A stretch of 10,257 nucleotides of DNA from JBAZKK01 sp964456925 (lineage in GTDB: Bacteria > Omnitrophota > Gorgyraeia > Gygaellales > Profunditerraquicolaceae), in the NCBI GenBank assembly GCA_964456925.1, contig CAYWCX010000030.1, positions 1 to 10,257 on the forward strand. The letters are read 5' to 3'. Both the position numbers and the translations under genes were made by a program. Of the stretch, positions 1 to 6,021 are shown in pieces. The stretch's first letter is position 1; every line of letters starts with the position of its first letter. A model generated the notes under the pieces. The model saw nothing but the letters and a program-made list of their open reading frames with translations, was not told where the DNA came from and made no database searches.

Positions 1-68
1 TTGAACCCACACGAGGTTGCCCTCAACAGCTTTTGAGGCTGCCGCGTCTGCCATTCCGCCACCCCGGC
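1..68 (-). tRNA. tRNA-Leu(CAA), 5' part, cut by the window start
   Basis: Read on the minus strand, the molecule begins GCCGGGG at base 68. It shows the Leu-type D arm (TGGCGGAATGGCAGACGC), then an anticodon stem GCAGC/GCTGT around the loop CTCAAAA, giving anticodon CAA for UUG codons. A long variable arm with GAGG/CCTC pairing follows, as expected of a class II tRNA such as tRNA-Leu. The sequence stops in the T loop (GTTCAA) at the window edge, so the T arm, the acceptor 3' strand and the CCA are not visible. It is transcribed divergently from tRNA-Ala. Confidence 0.93.
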
Positions 69-78
69 AAAATTAGAG

Positions 79-107
79 TTGACGCAGACTATTTTATATT
101 CTAAAAT
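79..107 (+). promoter_or_regulatory. sigma70-type promoter of tRNA-Ala
   Basis: TTGACG (79-84) and TAAAAT (102-107) are separated by exactly 17 bp. The predicted start is near 114, about 21 nt before the mature tRNA-Ala 5' end. No other gene lies between. The element is interlocked with the tRNA-Leu promoter, and the two -10 boxes are only 5 bp apart. Confidence 0.8.
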
Positions 108-119
108 ATCCCAGGTCAA
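91..119 (-). promoter_or_regulatory. sigma70-type promoter of tRNA-Leu
   Basis: On the minus strand, TTGACC (119 to 114) and TAAAAT (96 to 91) are separated by exactly 17 bp. The predicted start is near base 84, giving a leader of about 16 nt before the tRNA 5' end at 68. It overlaps the tRNA-Ala promoter on the other strand by 17 bp. Confidence 0.8.
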
Positions 120-134
120 TAACTAATTAAATAT

Positions 135-211
135 GGGGCTGTAGCTCAGCTGGGATGAGCACTTGCATGGCATGCAAGGGGCCGAGGGTTCGATCCCCTC
201 CAGCTCCACCA
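135..211 (+). tRNA. tRNA-Ala(GGC) with encoded CCA
   Basis: The full cloverleaf can be drawn. The acceptor is GGGGCTG (135-141) with CAGCTCC (201-207), including one G-U pair. The D stem is GCTC/GAGC with a 9-nt loop. The anticodon stem is CTTGC/GCAAG around ATGGCAT, giving anticodon GGC at 169-171, which reads GCC and GCU. The variable loop has 5 nt. The T stem is GAGGG/CCCTC around TTCGATC. The discriminator is A208, followed by genome-encoded CCA at 209-211. A terminator follows directly, so it looks like a single-gene transcript. Confidence 0.97.
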
Positions 212-218
212 ATAATGT

Positions 219-247
219 AAAGGGCGGTCCTTACCGCCCTTTTTATT
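219..247 (+). terminator. rho-independent terminator after tRNA-Ala
   Basis: AGGGCGGT (221-228) pairs perfectly with ACCGCCCT (233-240) around a CCTT loop. The stem can be extended by two A-U pairs, and the tract TTTTTATTT follows. It starts 8 bases after the tRNA CCA end and lies before the nfo promoter, so it separates the tRNA from the nfo-leuS unit. Confidence 0.9.
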
Positions 248-258
248 TCAGTAGAGCC

Positions 259-286
259 TTGACCCGCCGCCTTTGGGGTGTATAAT
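259..286 (+). promoter_or_regulatory. sigma70-type promoter of nfo-leuS
   Basis: TTGACC (259-264) and a perfect TATAAT (281-286) are separated by 16 bp. The predicted transcription start is 293-295, only 3-5 bases before the nfo ATG at 298. The transcript would therefore be leaderless or nearly so. The AGGG just upstream of the ATG falls inside the promoter, not in the mRNA. Confidence 0.82.
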
Positions 287-297
287 AGGGTTTAATT

Positions 298-1146
298 ATG
301 CAGATGATTTTAGGGGTGCACGTTTCTATCAGCGGCAGCATCTACGAGGCGCTCGGCCGCGCCCGGGAATTGGGCTGTAACACGATGCAGATATTCTCGC
401 GCAGCCCGCAGCGCTGGCGAGAGAACTTCCTTGATAAAGACGAAGTCGCGGAGTTTAACAAAAGGGAGGAGCGCTTTAAGATACGGCCGCTTTTCATCCA
501 CGTGCCGTATCTGATTAACCTTGCCTCGCCCAACCCCCGGCTCTACGAGGCCTCCATCGAGGCCTATATCGAGGATATCCTGGAGGCACACGCCCTGAAG
601 GCGGACTATATCGTTACGCATATGGGCAGCCACCGCGAGACCTCGGAGGAGAAGGGCTTAAAAAGGTTAACCGAGGCCCTGAACATTATTATCGAGAAAA
701 CCAAAAATACCAGCGTCGGGATACTCATGGAGAACACCGCGGGTTCTGGTTCCTGGCTGGGATATAAATTCATACATCAGAAAACGGTTTTAGAAGGGTT
801 GGTTAATAAGGAGCGGGTGGGGTTTTGTTTTGACACCGCGCATGCCTATTTAGCCGGTTATGACATCGCCACCAGAGAAGGCCTGGAACAGAGCCTGGCA
901 GAAATAGACCGGATGGTGGGTTTGAGTTTGATTAAACTTATCCATTTGAACGATGCCAGAGACAAGCTCGGCTCGCACCACGACGTGCACGAGCACATCG
1001 GCAAAGGCAGGATCGGGCTGGAGGCGATGCGCAGGATTATCAACCACCCCAAATTAAGGAACAAGCCCTTTGTCCTGGAGACCCCGAAAAAGAAACCGCA
1101 GGACGACGCCCTGAACCTCGCGGTCGTGCGGGGCCTGAGGAAATAA
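298..1146 (+). CDS. nfo: deoxyribonuclease IV (AP endonuclease Nfo)
   Basis: Endonuclease IV cuts the phosphodiester bond 5' of abasic sites and removes blocked 3' ends in base excision repair, using a three-zinc centre in a TIM barrel. The 282 residues match the family's usual length of about 280. All nine zinc ligands known from the E. coli enzyme have a counterpart: His68, His108, Glu145, Asp179, His182, His216, Asp229, His231 and Glu261. They lie in motifs such as THMGSH, LMENTAG, FDTAH, HLND and HHDVHEHIG. An N-terminal GVHVSISG and QIFSRSPQ segment is typical of the first strands. Two start codons are possible, ATG 298 and ATG 304. There is no Shine-Dalgarno, and the promoter places the mRNA end right at 298. 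leuS follows after 4 bases, so the two are probably cotranscribed. Confidence 0.96.
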   Translation: MQMILGVHVSISGSIYEALGRARELGCNTMQIFSRSPQRWRENFLDKDEVAEFNKREERFKIRPLFIHVPYLINLASPNPRLYEASIEAYIEDILEAHALKADYIVTHMGSHRETSEEKGLKRLTEALNIIIEKTKNTSVGILMENTAGSGSWLGYKFIHQKTVLEGLVNKERVGFCFDTAHAYLAGYDIATREGLEQSLAEIDRMVGLSLIKLIHLNDARDKLGSHHDVHEHIGKGRIGLEAMRRIINHPKLRNKPFVLETPKKKPQDDALNLAVVRGLRK

Positions 1147-1150
1147 TAAA

Positions 1151-3559
1151 ATGATATATCCTTTTAAGAAGATTGAGGAAAAATGGCAGAAGGCCTGGCA
1201 GAAAAATAAGGTTTTCTCCGCCGCGATTGAAGGAAGCCGGCCCAAGTATTATCTTTTGGAGATGTTCCCTTATCCGTCGGGAAGAATCCATATGGGCCAC
1301 GTGCGCAATTATACCATCGCCGATGTAGCGGCGCGTTTTAAAATTGCCCAGGGTTTTAACGTGCTGCATCCGATGGGATTCGATGCCTTTGGCCAGCCCG
1401 CAGAAAACGCAGCTATTAAAAACAGGAGCCACCCCCGCGCCTGGACGATGAATTGCATCAAGTGGATGCGCCGGGAATTGATGCGCATGGGTTTTTCCTA
1501 CGATTGGGGGAGGGAGATTTCGACCTGCCTGCCCGAATATTACCGCTGGAACCAGTGGATATTCCTGAAGATGTACGAGCGCGGCCTCGCCTATAAAAAA
1601 GAATCCAACGTGAACTGGTGCCCGGAATGCGAGACTACCCTTGCCAATGAGGAGGTCATCGACGGCAAATGCTGGCGCTGTAAAAAGGAAGTGAGCCAAA
1701 AGGACCTCGAACAGTGGTTCATAAAAATAACCGACTATAAGGAAAGGTTGCTGGACGACCTTGACACCCTAAAACACTGGCCGGAGCGCGTTCTTACGAT
1801 GCAGAAAAACTGGCTGGGGCGAAGCGAAGGGGTGGAGATTTATTTCAAGGAATCCGACAGCGGCAAGGTAATCCCGGTATTCACCACCCGCCAGGATACT
1901 ATTTTCGGGGCTACCTATATGGTTCTGGCGCCGGAGCACCCGCTGGTCAGGGGGTTTATTAAAGGTAAGCCCGAGGAGAAAGAGGCGCTTGCTTTTATTG
2001 ACAAGGTCAGCAGGGAAGCCAGGAATGTCCGCACTGCCACCGGCATTAAAAAAGAGGGGGTTTTTACCGGAAGTTACGCCGTTAATCCGGTTAACAACGA
2101 AAAGATACCCATCTGGATAGGCGATTATGTTTTGACCGAATACGGCAGCGGCGCGATTATGGCAGTGCCTGCCCATGACCAGCGCGATTTCCTTTTTGCC
2201 AAAGAACACGGGTTGCCGATAAAAATTGTTATCAGGCCTTCTGGCGAGGCGCCTGCGGAATTGGCCGAGGCCTATGAAGGCGAGGGGCTACAGGTTAATT
2301 CTGCCCAATTTGACGGCTTGAATAGCGAAGAGGCAAAAATCAGGATTGCCGAATGGATGGAGCAGCGCGGCATCGGCAGGAGGGTTTTACACTGGCGGCT
2401 GCGCGATTGGCTGATTTCCCGTCAGCGCTACTGGGGCACGCCCATCCCGGTTATTTACTGCCACAGGTGCGGGATTGTGCCGGTCGCGGAAAAGGACCTT
2501 CCGGTAGAGTTGCCGGATGAGGTCAGGATTTCCGGAAAAGGCGGCAGCCCGTTATCGCAGGTAAAAAGTTTTGTGAACGTCAGATGCCCCAAATGTAAAT
2601 CCCCTGCCCGCCGGGAAACCGATACCATGACCACCTTTATCGATTCCTCCTGGTATTTTTTAAGGTTCTGCTCCCCGAAATTCAAAGCCGGGCCTTTTGA
2701 TAAAAAAGAGGTGTCCTACTGGATGCCGGTGGACCAGTATATCGGCGGGATTGAACATGCGGTTCTGCATTTATTGTATTCGCGCTTCTTTACCAAGTTC
2801 CTGAGCGACATCGGTTGCCTGGATTTTGAGGAGCCTTTCCGGAGATTGTTGACGCAGGGGATGGTCTTGAAGGAGGGCGAGGTAATGTCAAAGTCGCGCG
2901 GCAATATCGTTGACCCGGATTTGACGATTGAAAAATACGGCGCCGACACCTTAAGGTTATACATTCTGTTTGCCGCTCCGCCGGAAGTGGAGATGGAGTG
3001 GTCCGAGCAGGCGATTGACGGCTCTTTTAGATTTTTAAACCGCGTCTGGCGGCTGCTGGATTATCTTAAGAGCGCGAAAAACCAGGCGCCAAACCCGGCC
3101 TTAGAGAAAAAGATACACCAGGCGATTAAGGAAGTCACTGCTGATATTCAAGGTTTCAAATTCAATACCGCTATTTCGGGCATTATGGAGCTGGTTAACG
3201 AAATATACCAGAATTTAAACAGCGATATTGCCGAAGCGGTTGAAACTGCCGTAATATTGATTGCGCCGTTTGCCCCGCACCTCGCTGAAGAGATGTGGCA
3301 GCGCCTTGGCAACAAGGGTGGCATCCTTAAGGCAGGCTGGCCGAACTACGACGAAAAATTCCTGGAGGAAGCTACGGTTACCATGGTGATTCAGGTAAAC
3401 GGCAAGCTGCGCTCCAAAATCGAAGTCCCCAAGGATATTGCGGAAGGGAAGTTGAGGGAATTGGTGCTTGGCGACGAAAAAGTGCGGCAGTGGCTGGCAG
3501 GCAGGCCGGTGAAGAAGTTTATCGTCGTCCCGCGCAAACTTATAAACCTCGTAATTTAA
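1151..3559 (+). CDS. leuS: leucyl-tRNA synthetase
   Basis: This class I synthetase charges tRNA-Leu with leucine and hydrolyses mischarged products in its CP1 editing domain. Visible landmarks in order are FPYPSG (39-44), HMGH (47-50), a zinc knuckle with Cys157, Cys160, Cys174 and Cys177, the editing-site TTRQDT (245-250) and GSGAIMAVPAHDQRDF (332-347). SRQRYWGTPIP (423-433), a second Cys pair set (437, 440, 479, 482) and VMSKS (578-582) follow. VMSKS is the KMSKS loop with Val in first position. The C-terminal anticodon-binding and IQVNGKLRSKIEVP-type domains are present. At 802 residues it is shorter than the 860-residue E. coli enzyme, because TQGMVL is followed almost at once by VMSKS. 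That leaves no room for the leucine-specific insertion. The start ATG has GAGGA 9 bases upstream, inside the nfo end. Confidence 0.98.
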   Translation: MIYPFKKIEEKWQKAWQKNKVFSAAIEGSRPKYYLLEMFPYPSGRIHMGHVRNYTIADVAARFKIAQGFNVLHPMGFDAFGQPAENAAIKNRSHPRAWTMNCIKWMRRELMRMGFSYDWGREISTCLPEYYRWNQWIFLKMYERGLAYKKESNVNWCPECETTLANEEVIDGKCWRCKKEVSQKDLEQWFIKITDYKERLLDDLDTLKHWPERVLTMQKNWLGRSEGVEIYFKESDSGKVIPVFTTRQDTIFGATYMVLAPEHPLVRGFIKGKPEEKEALAFIDKVSREARNVRTATGIKKEGVFTGSYAVNPVNNEKIPIWIGDYVLTEYGSGAIMAVPAHDQRDFLFAKEHGLPIKIVIRPSGEAPAELAEAYEGEGLQVNSAQFDGLNSEEAKIRIAEWMEQRGIGRRVLHWRLRDWLISRQRYWGTPIPVIYCHRCGIVPVAEKDLPVELPDEVRISGKGGSPLSQVKSFVNVRCPKCKSPARRETDTMTTFIDSSWYFLRFCSPKFKAGPFDKKEVSYWMPVDQYIGGIEHAVLHLLYSRFFTKFLSDIGCLDFEEPFRRLLTQGMVLKEGEVMSKSRGNIVDPDLTIEKYGADTLRLYILFAAPPEVEMEWSEQAIDGSFRFLNRVWRLLDYLKSAKNQAPNPALEKKIHQAIKEVTADIQGFKFNTAISGIMELVNEIYQNLNSDIAEAVETAVILIAPFAPHLAEEMWQRLGNKGGILKAGWPNYDEKFLEEATVTMVIQVNGKLRSKIEVPKDIAEGKLRELVLGDEKVRQWLAGRPVKKFIVVPRKLINLVI

Positions 3560-3573
3560 CCCGCCCGGAATTT

Positions 3574-3957
3574 CTAATTATTTTCTGGAATACCCAAGAT
3601 ATCGCGGATACAGAAGAGCAGGCGCTCTTTATCGAGGGGTTTTTCTAAATAATGCACTATCCCGGCCTTGGCAGCGATGTGCTTGTCAATGGCGTCTTTC
3701 TTAAAGGATATTGCGATAATGGGGATGTTTTTGTATCGCTCGATGGCCTTAATCTTCTGGGCAATCCTGAACCCGCTCTCGTCCGGAAACACCAAATCCA
3801 GCAGTATCACATCCGGCAGGAAGGACCTCAGGCGCTTGAAGGCTTCAAAAGAGCTGTTGGCGCAGCAAACCGCATAGCCCGCCCTTACCAGCGTTTCCTG
3901 GGTTTCCTGCACGATGTCCTGGTCGTCATCAATGAGGAGAACCTTGCCGCTAGCCAT
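3574..3957 (-). CDS. single-domain response regulator (CheY-like receiver)
   Basis: This 127-residue protein consists of one receiver domain and nothing else. It has the acidic pocket Asp10-Asp11, the phospho-acceptor Asp54 in ILLDLVFPDESG, the switch Ser84 in IIAIS, Tyr103 and Lys106 in YLEKP. All catalytic positions are intact, so it should accept phosphate from a histidine kinase. It would pass the signal on by protein contact, since there is no DNA-binding or enzymatic output domain. No kinase lies nearby, so it is an orphan here and its pathway cannot be named. It converges on leuS with 14 bases between stops and no visible terminator. The start is supported by the first beta strand (KVLLIDDD) beginning at residue 5. 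A near-consensus promoter puts the transcript start at the A of its ATG. Confidence 0.94.
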   Translation of the reverse strand: MASGKVLLIDDDQDIVQETQETLVRAGYAVCCANSSFEAFKRLRSFLPDVILLDLVFPDESGFRIAQKIKAIERYKNIPIIAISFKKDAIDKHIAAKAGIVHYLEKPLDKERLLFCIRDILGIPENN

Positions 3958-3963
3958 ACCTTA

Positions 3964-3992
3964 ATTATACCCTAAAATTTCCCCTTTTTCAA
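3964..3992 (-). promoter_or_regulatory. sigma70-type promoter of the response regulator
   Basis: On the minus strand, TTGAAA (3992 to 3987) and a perfect TATAAT (3969 to 3964) are 17 bp apart. Counting from the -10 box, +1 falls on base 3957, the A of the start codon. The only purine-rich run, AAGG, sits one base before the ATG, too close to act as a Shine-Dalgarno and upstream of the predicted mRNA end. Confidence 0.8.
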
Positions 3993-3998
3993 AGACGC

Positions 3999-4147
3999 AA
4001 TTATTGGCGGGTTTTGGCTTGGTCTGTTTCTCGTGGGGACGCTTGTCCCGCCCCTGCGAGGCGGGACTACGCTTCCCTGCGGACCCTCGTTCTCACCGAC
4101 TTCATTTTTATGCGGGTGAACCGTCTAAGCCGCCCGCCCAATAAATT
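3999..4147. repeat. intergenic inverted-repeat element, possibly MITE-like
   Basis: This stretch between the response regulator promoter and comEA holds no credible gene. Its ends form an imperfect inverted repeat. The left end (3999-4020) reads AATTATTGGCGGG, then TTTTGGCTT. The right end, read on the minus strand from 4147 to 4127, gives AATTTATTGGGCGGG, then CGGCTT. Weaker complementarity continues inward. The middle contains a perfect 8-bp GC-rich hairpin at 4045-4067. The layout of terminal repeats, short length, structured core and no coding capacity resembles a miniature non-autonomous element or a structured intergenic repeat. No second full copy is in the window, and no clear target-site duplication can be assigned. 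Confidence 0.5.
4045..4067. other. perfect GC-rich hairpin inside the inverted-repeat element
   Basis: GTCCCGCC (4045-4052) and GGCGGGAC (4060-4067) are exact reverse complements around the 7-nt loop CCTGCGA. No T tract follows on either strand, so it is not an obvious terminator. It is probably part of the repeat element's own structure. Confidence 0.7.
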
Positions 4148-4202
4148 GCCTAAGAATATTGTTGTTAGATTTTCGGTATGTGCGCGTCTATTAAGATAGA
4201 AA

Positions 4203-4209
4203 AAGGAGG
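4203..4209 (+). promoter_or_regulatory. strong Shine-Dalgarno that fixes the comEA start
   Basis: AAGGAGG lies 4 bases before ATG 4214. It argues for that start over the in-frame ATG at 4178, which would add 12 unrelated residues and has no ribosome binding site. No convincing promoter could be read between the repeat element and this site. Confidence 0.85.
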
Positions 4210-4213
4210 ATTG

Positions 4214-4543
4214 ATGTTTGCCTTCACGCGGCAGGAGCGCCAGGTAGTTTTATTTTTGGTTACCTTAGCCCTCGCCGGCTGCGCCCTTAATTTTGCCGCC
4301 AAACTAAATTCTAAAAGCAGCGTTATGCCTGTTTTAAATCTTGATATCGGCAAGGTTGATTTGAACCGCGCGGATAAGCAAATGTTGATGGAGATGCCGG
4401 GCATCGGCGAGAAATTAGCAGAGCGCATCCTGGAATACCGCACCAGAGAGGGCGCTTTTGGCGAGGTTGAGGAACTTAAAAACATCAGCGGCATCAACAA
4501 CTACCGTTACGAGAAACTCAAAGGTTATTTTACGGTGAAATAA
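4214..4543 (+). CDS. comEA: ComEA-like helix-hairpin-helix DNA-binding protein
   Basis: ComEA proteins bind incoming double-stranded DNA on the periplasmic side during natural transformation. This one has 109 residues. It starts with a short basic stretch and a hydrophobic segment (about 10-28). After a spacer comes the family motif VDLNRADKQML (48-58) leading into a helix-hairpin-helix with MPGIGEKLAERI (61-72). A second hairpin, LKNISGINNYRYEKL (88-102), follows. The N-terminal segment could be a membrane anchor or an uncleaved signal, but LALAGC at 18-23 also fits a lipobox with Cys23. The stop is 4 bases before the comEC start, so the two form an operon. The same fold is also found in standalone HhH proteins of unclear role, but the comEC neighbour supports ComEA. 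Confidence 0.88.
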   Translation: MFAFTRQERQVVLFLVTLALAGCALNFAAKLNSKSSVMPVLNLDIGKVDLNRADKQMLMEMPGIGEKLAERILEYRTREGAFGEVEELKNISGINNYRYEKLKGYFTVK

Positions 4544-4547
4544 AACG

Positions 4548-5969
4548 ATGAAGCATCCTTTGGCGGTTTTAACCGCTGCCTTCTGCGCCGGGATAGTCCT
4601 TGCCGGCCATTTAAGGTTTGCCTGGCTATTCGTTTATTCCTTAGCCGTTTTATTTTTGCTTGGCGGTTTTTTGTTTTCAAGAAAAGGCAGGGTCTTTGAT
4701 ATTATCCTGGTGTGCCTGGCGTTTTTACTGGGTGCGATAATATTGAAGACCAGCCGCATCCTGCCCGGCTGCCACATCTTTAAAATTGTCTCCTACCGCA
4801 ACCGTCAACCCTGTATCGTAAAAGGCGTTATCAATGGCGAGCCCGAAATAAGAGGGCAGAATTTGATTTTTGTCCTGCGGGCCGAGGAGATAGGCGTCGC
4901 TAGTTCAAGCCGCACTTGCTGTGGCAAGATTCTGGTTCATACCCGCGTCGGGGAGGAATTGCATGACGGCCAGCGACTCCTTTTAAAAGGCAAACTCTAC
5001 CAGCCCTGGGGCCCGGGAGAAAGCCGCCGGCGTTACCGGGATTATTTACGCAGGCAGGATATCTGGTTTATTATGAGCGTCAAAAACAGCCCTGCCTTGG
5101 TGAAGGTAGATAGCCGGCGCAGCTGTTTCTACCGCAGTTTTACCGCGGCAATTAAAAGGCGCCTCGAAGGGATAATTTTTCAATATCTAAACGGCATCCC
5201 GGCCAGTATTCTGGATGCCATGATTCTCGGTGAGCGCCGCGATATCCCGGATTTTGTCAATAACCTTATGGTAAAGTCCGGCACAGTGCATATCCTGGTA
5301 GTCAGCGGCTTTAACGTCGGGATAGTGGTTTTTATTATCATTTTATTTTTGAGGTTATTGCGGCTGCCGCGTTACTGGCGTTTTCTCGTTTCCCTGCCCC
5401 TAATCATCACTTATTGCCTGATAACCGGGGCTTCCAATCCGGTGGTAAGGGCTACGGTAATGGCAATAGTTTTTATCGCTTCTTATTTAATCAAAAGAGA
5501 CCCTGATATCTGCAATGCCATTTGCGTGGCAGCGTTAGTTATCCTGCTCTTTAACCCGAATCAACTTTTTGATGCGGGGTTCCAGCTTTCCTTTGCCAGC
5601 GTAATCTCCATTATTTATCTCTACCCCAGGCTAAAACAGGCCGCCGGGTTAAATCGTTTACAGTTCAGGCCCTTAAGGTTTGTCCTTGAGGGCTGCCTGG
5701 TGTCTCTTTCTGCCTGGCTGGGCACTGCCGGTCTGGTCGCGTGCTATTTTAAGATTTTTTCTCCGGTAACCGTCCTGGCAAATATCCTGGTGGCTCCTCT
5801 GGCATCCCTGATTACCCTTTCCGGATTCAGCCTTATTACCGCAGGTTTATGCTGTCCGGCGCTTGCCCCGCTGTTTGCCCGCGCTAACGAAGCCCTGGTC
5901 TGGGCTATGGTAGCGGTGAATACCCTGGTGCTTAAAATCCCGGGCGCATATTTACGCCTGCCTTCCTGA
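4548..5969 (+). CDS. comEC: ComEC/Rec2-type DNA-uptake channel, without the metallo-hydrolase domain
   Basis: ComEC is the inner-membrane channel that passes single-stranded DNA into the cell during transformation. The 473 residues begin with two or three membrane helices (about 5-66). A soluble OB-like region of the DUF4131 type (about 85-180) follows, then the Competence domain. This domain shows ILDAMILGERRDIP (221-234), SGTVHILVVSGFNVG (244-258), GASNPVVRATVMA (294-306) and FDAGFQLSFAS (341-351). Helices continue to the end at LRLPS. Full-length ComEC proteins are usually 700-800 residues and carry a C-terminal metallo-beta-lactamase-like domain. That domain is absent here, and no separate gene for it is in the window. 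The usual SGLH motif reads SGFN. The protein ends cleanly, with no sign of a frameshift in the 52 bases before the next gene. A weak GGTGA lies 9 bases before the start. Confidence 0.92.
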   Translation: MKHPLAVLTAAFCAGIVLAGHLRFAWLFVYSLAVLFLLGGFLFSRKGRVFDIILVCLAFLLGAIILKTSRILPGCHIFKIVSYRNRQPCIVKGVINGEPEIRGQNLIFVLRAEEIGVASSSRTCCGKILVHTRVGEELHDGQRLLLKGKLYQPWGPGESRRRYRDYLRRQDIWFIMSVKNSPALVKVDSRRSCFYRSFTAAIKRRLEGIIFQYLNGIPASILDAMILGERRDIPDFVNNLMVKSGTVHILVVSGFNVGIVVFIIILFLRLLRLPRYWRFLVSLPLIITYCLITGASNPVVRATVMAIVFIASYLIKRDPDICNAICVAALVILLFNPNQLFDAGFQLSFASVISIIYLYPRLKQAAGLNRLQFRPLRFVLEGCLVSLSAWLGTAGLVACYFKIFSPVTVLANILVAPLASLITLSGFSLITAGLCCPALAPLFARANEALVWAMVAVNTLVLKIPGAYLRLPS

Positions 5970-5984
5970 CTTTCTAATAATATA

Positions 5985-6013
5985 TTGACAAAGCCAGGCA
6001 GCTATGTTAATTT
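5985..6013 (+). promoter_or_regulatory. extended -10 promoter of bamD-lptE-holA
   Basis: A perfect TTGACA (5985-5990) is followed after exactly 17 bp by TAATTT (6008-6013), a weak -10. It is preceded by TGT at 6005-6007, the TGn of an extended -10. The predicted start is 6020, two bases before the ATG at 6022. There is no Shine-Dalgarno upstream of that ATG. Confidence 0.62.
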
Positions 6014-6021
6014 AGACTGAC

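Noticed and set aside
1040..1699. A 219-codon minus-strand frame opposite nfo and leuS
   Set aside because: It is antisense to well-conserved nfo and leuS sequence. Its length follows from codon bias, and there is no start signal.
3560..3573. A terminator between convergent leuS and the response regulator
   Set aside because: Only 14 bases, with no hairpin and no T tract.
3652..3975. A 107-codon frame opposite the response regulator
   Set aside because: It is antisense to a receiver domain with every key residue intact, and is a shadow of it.
4014..4199. A 61-codon plus-strand reading frame upstream of comEA
   Set aside because: It lies almost wholly inside the inverted-repeat element, runs through the hairpin, has no ribosome binding site and its translation resembles no family.
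4178..4213. Upstream ATG as the comEA start
   Set aside because: The added residues are unrelated to the family, while AAGGAGG at 4203-4209 points to ATG 4214.
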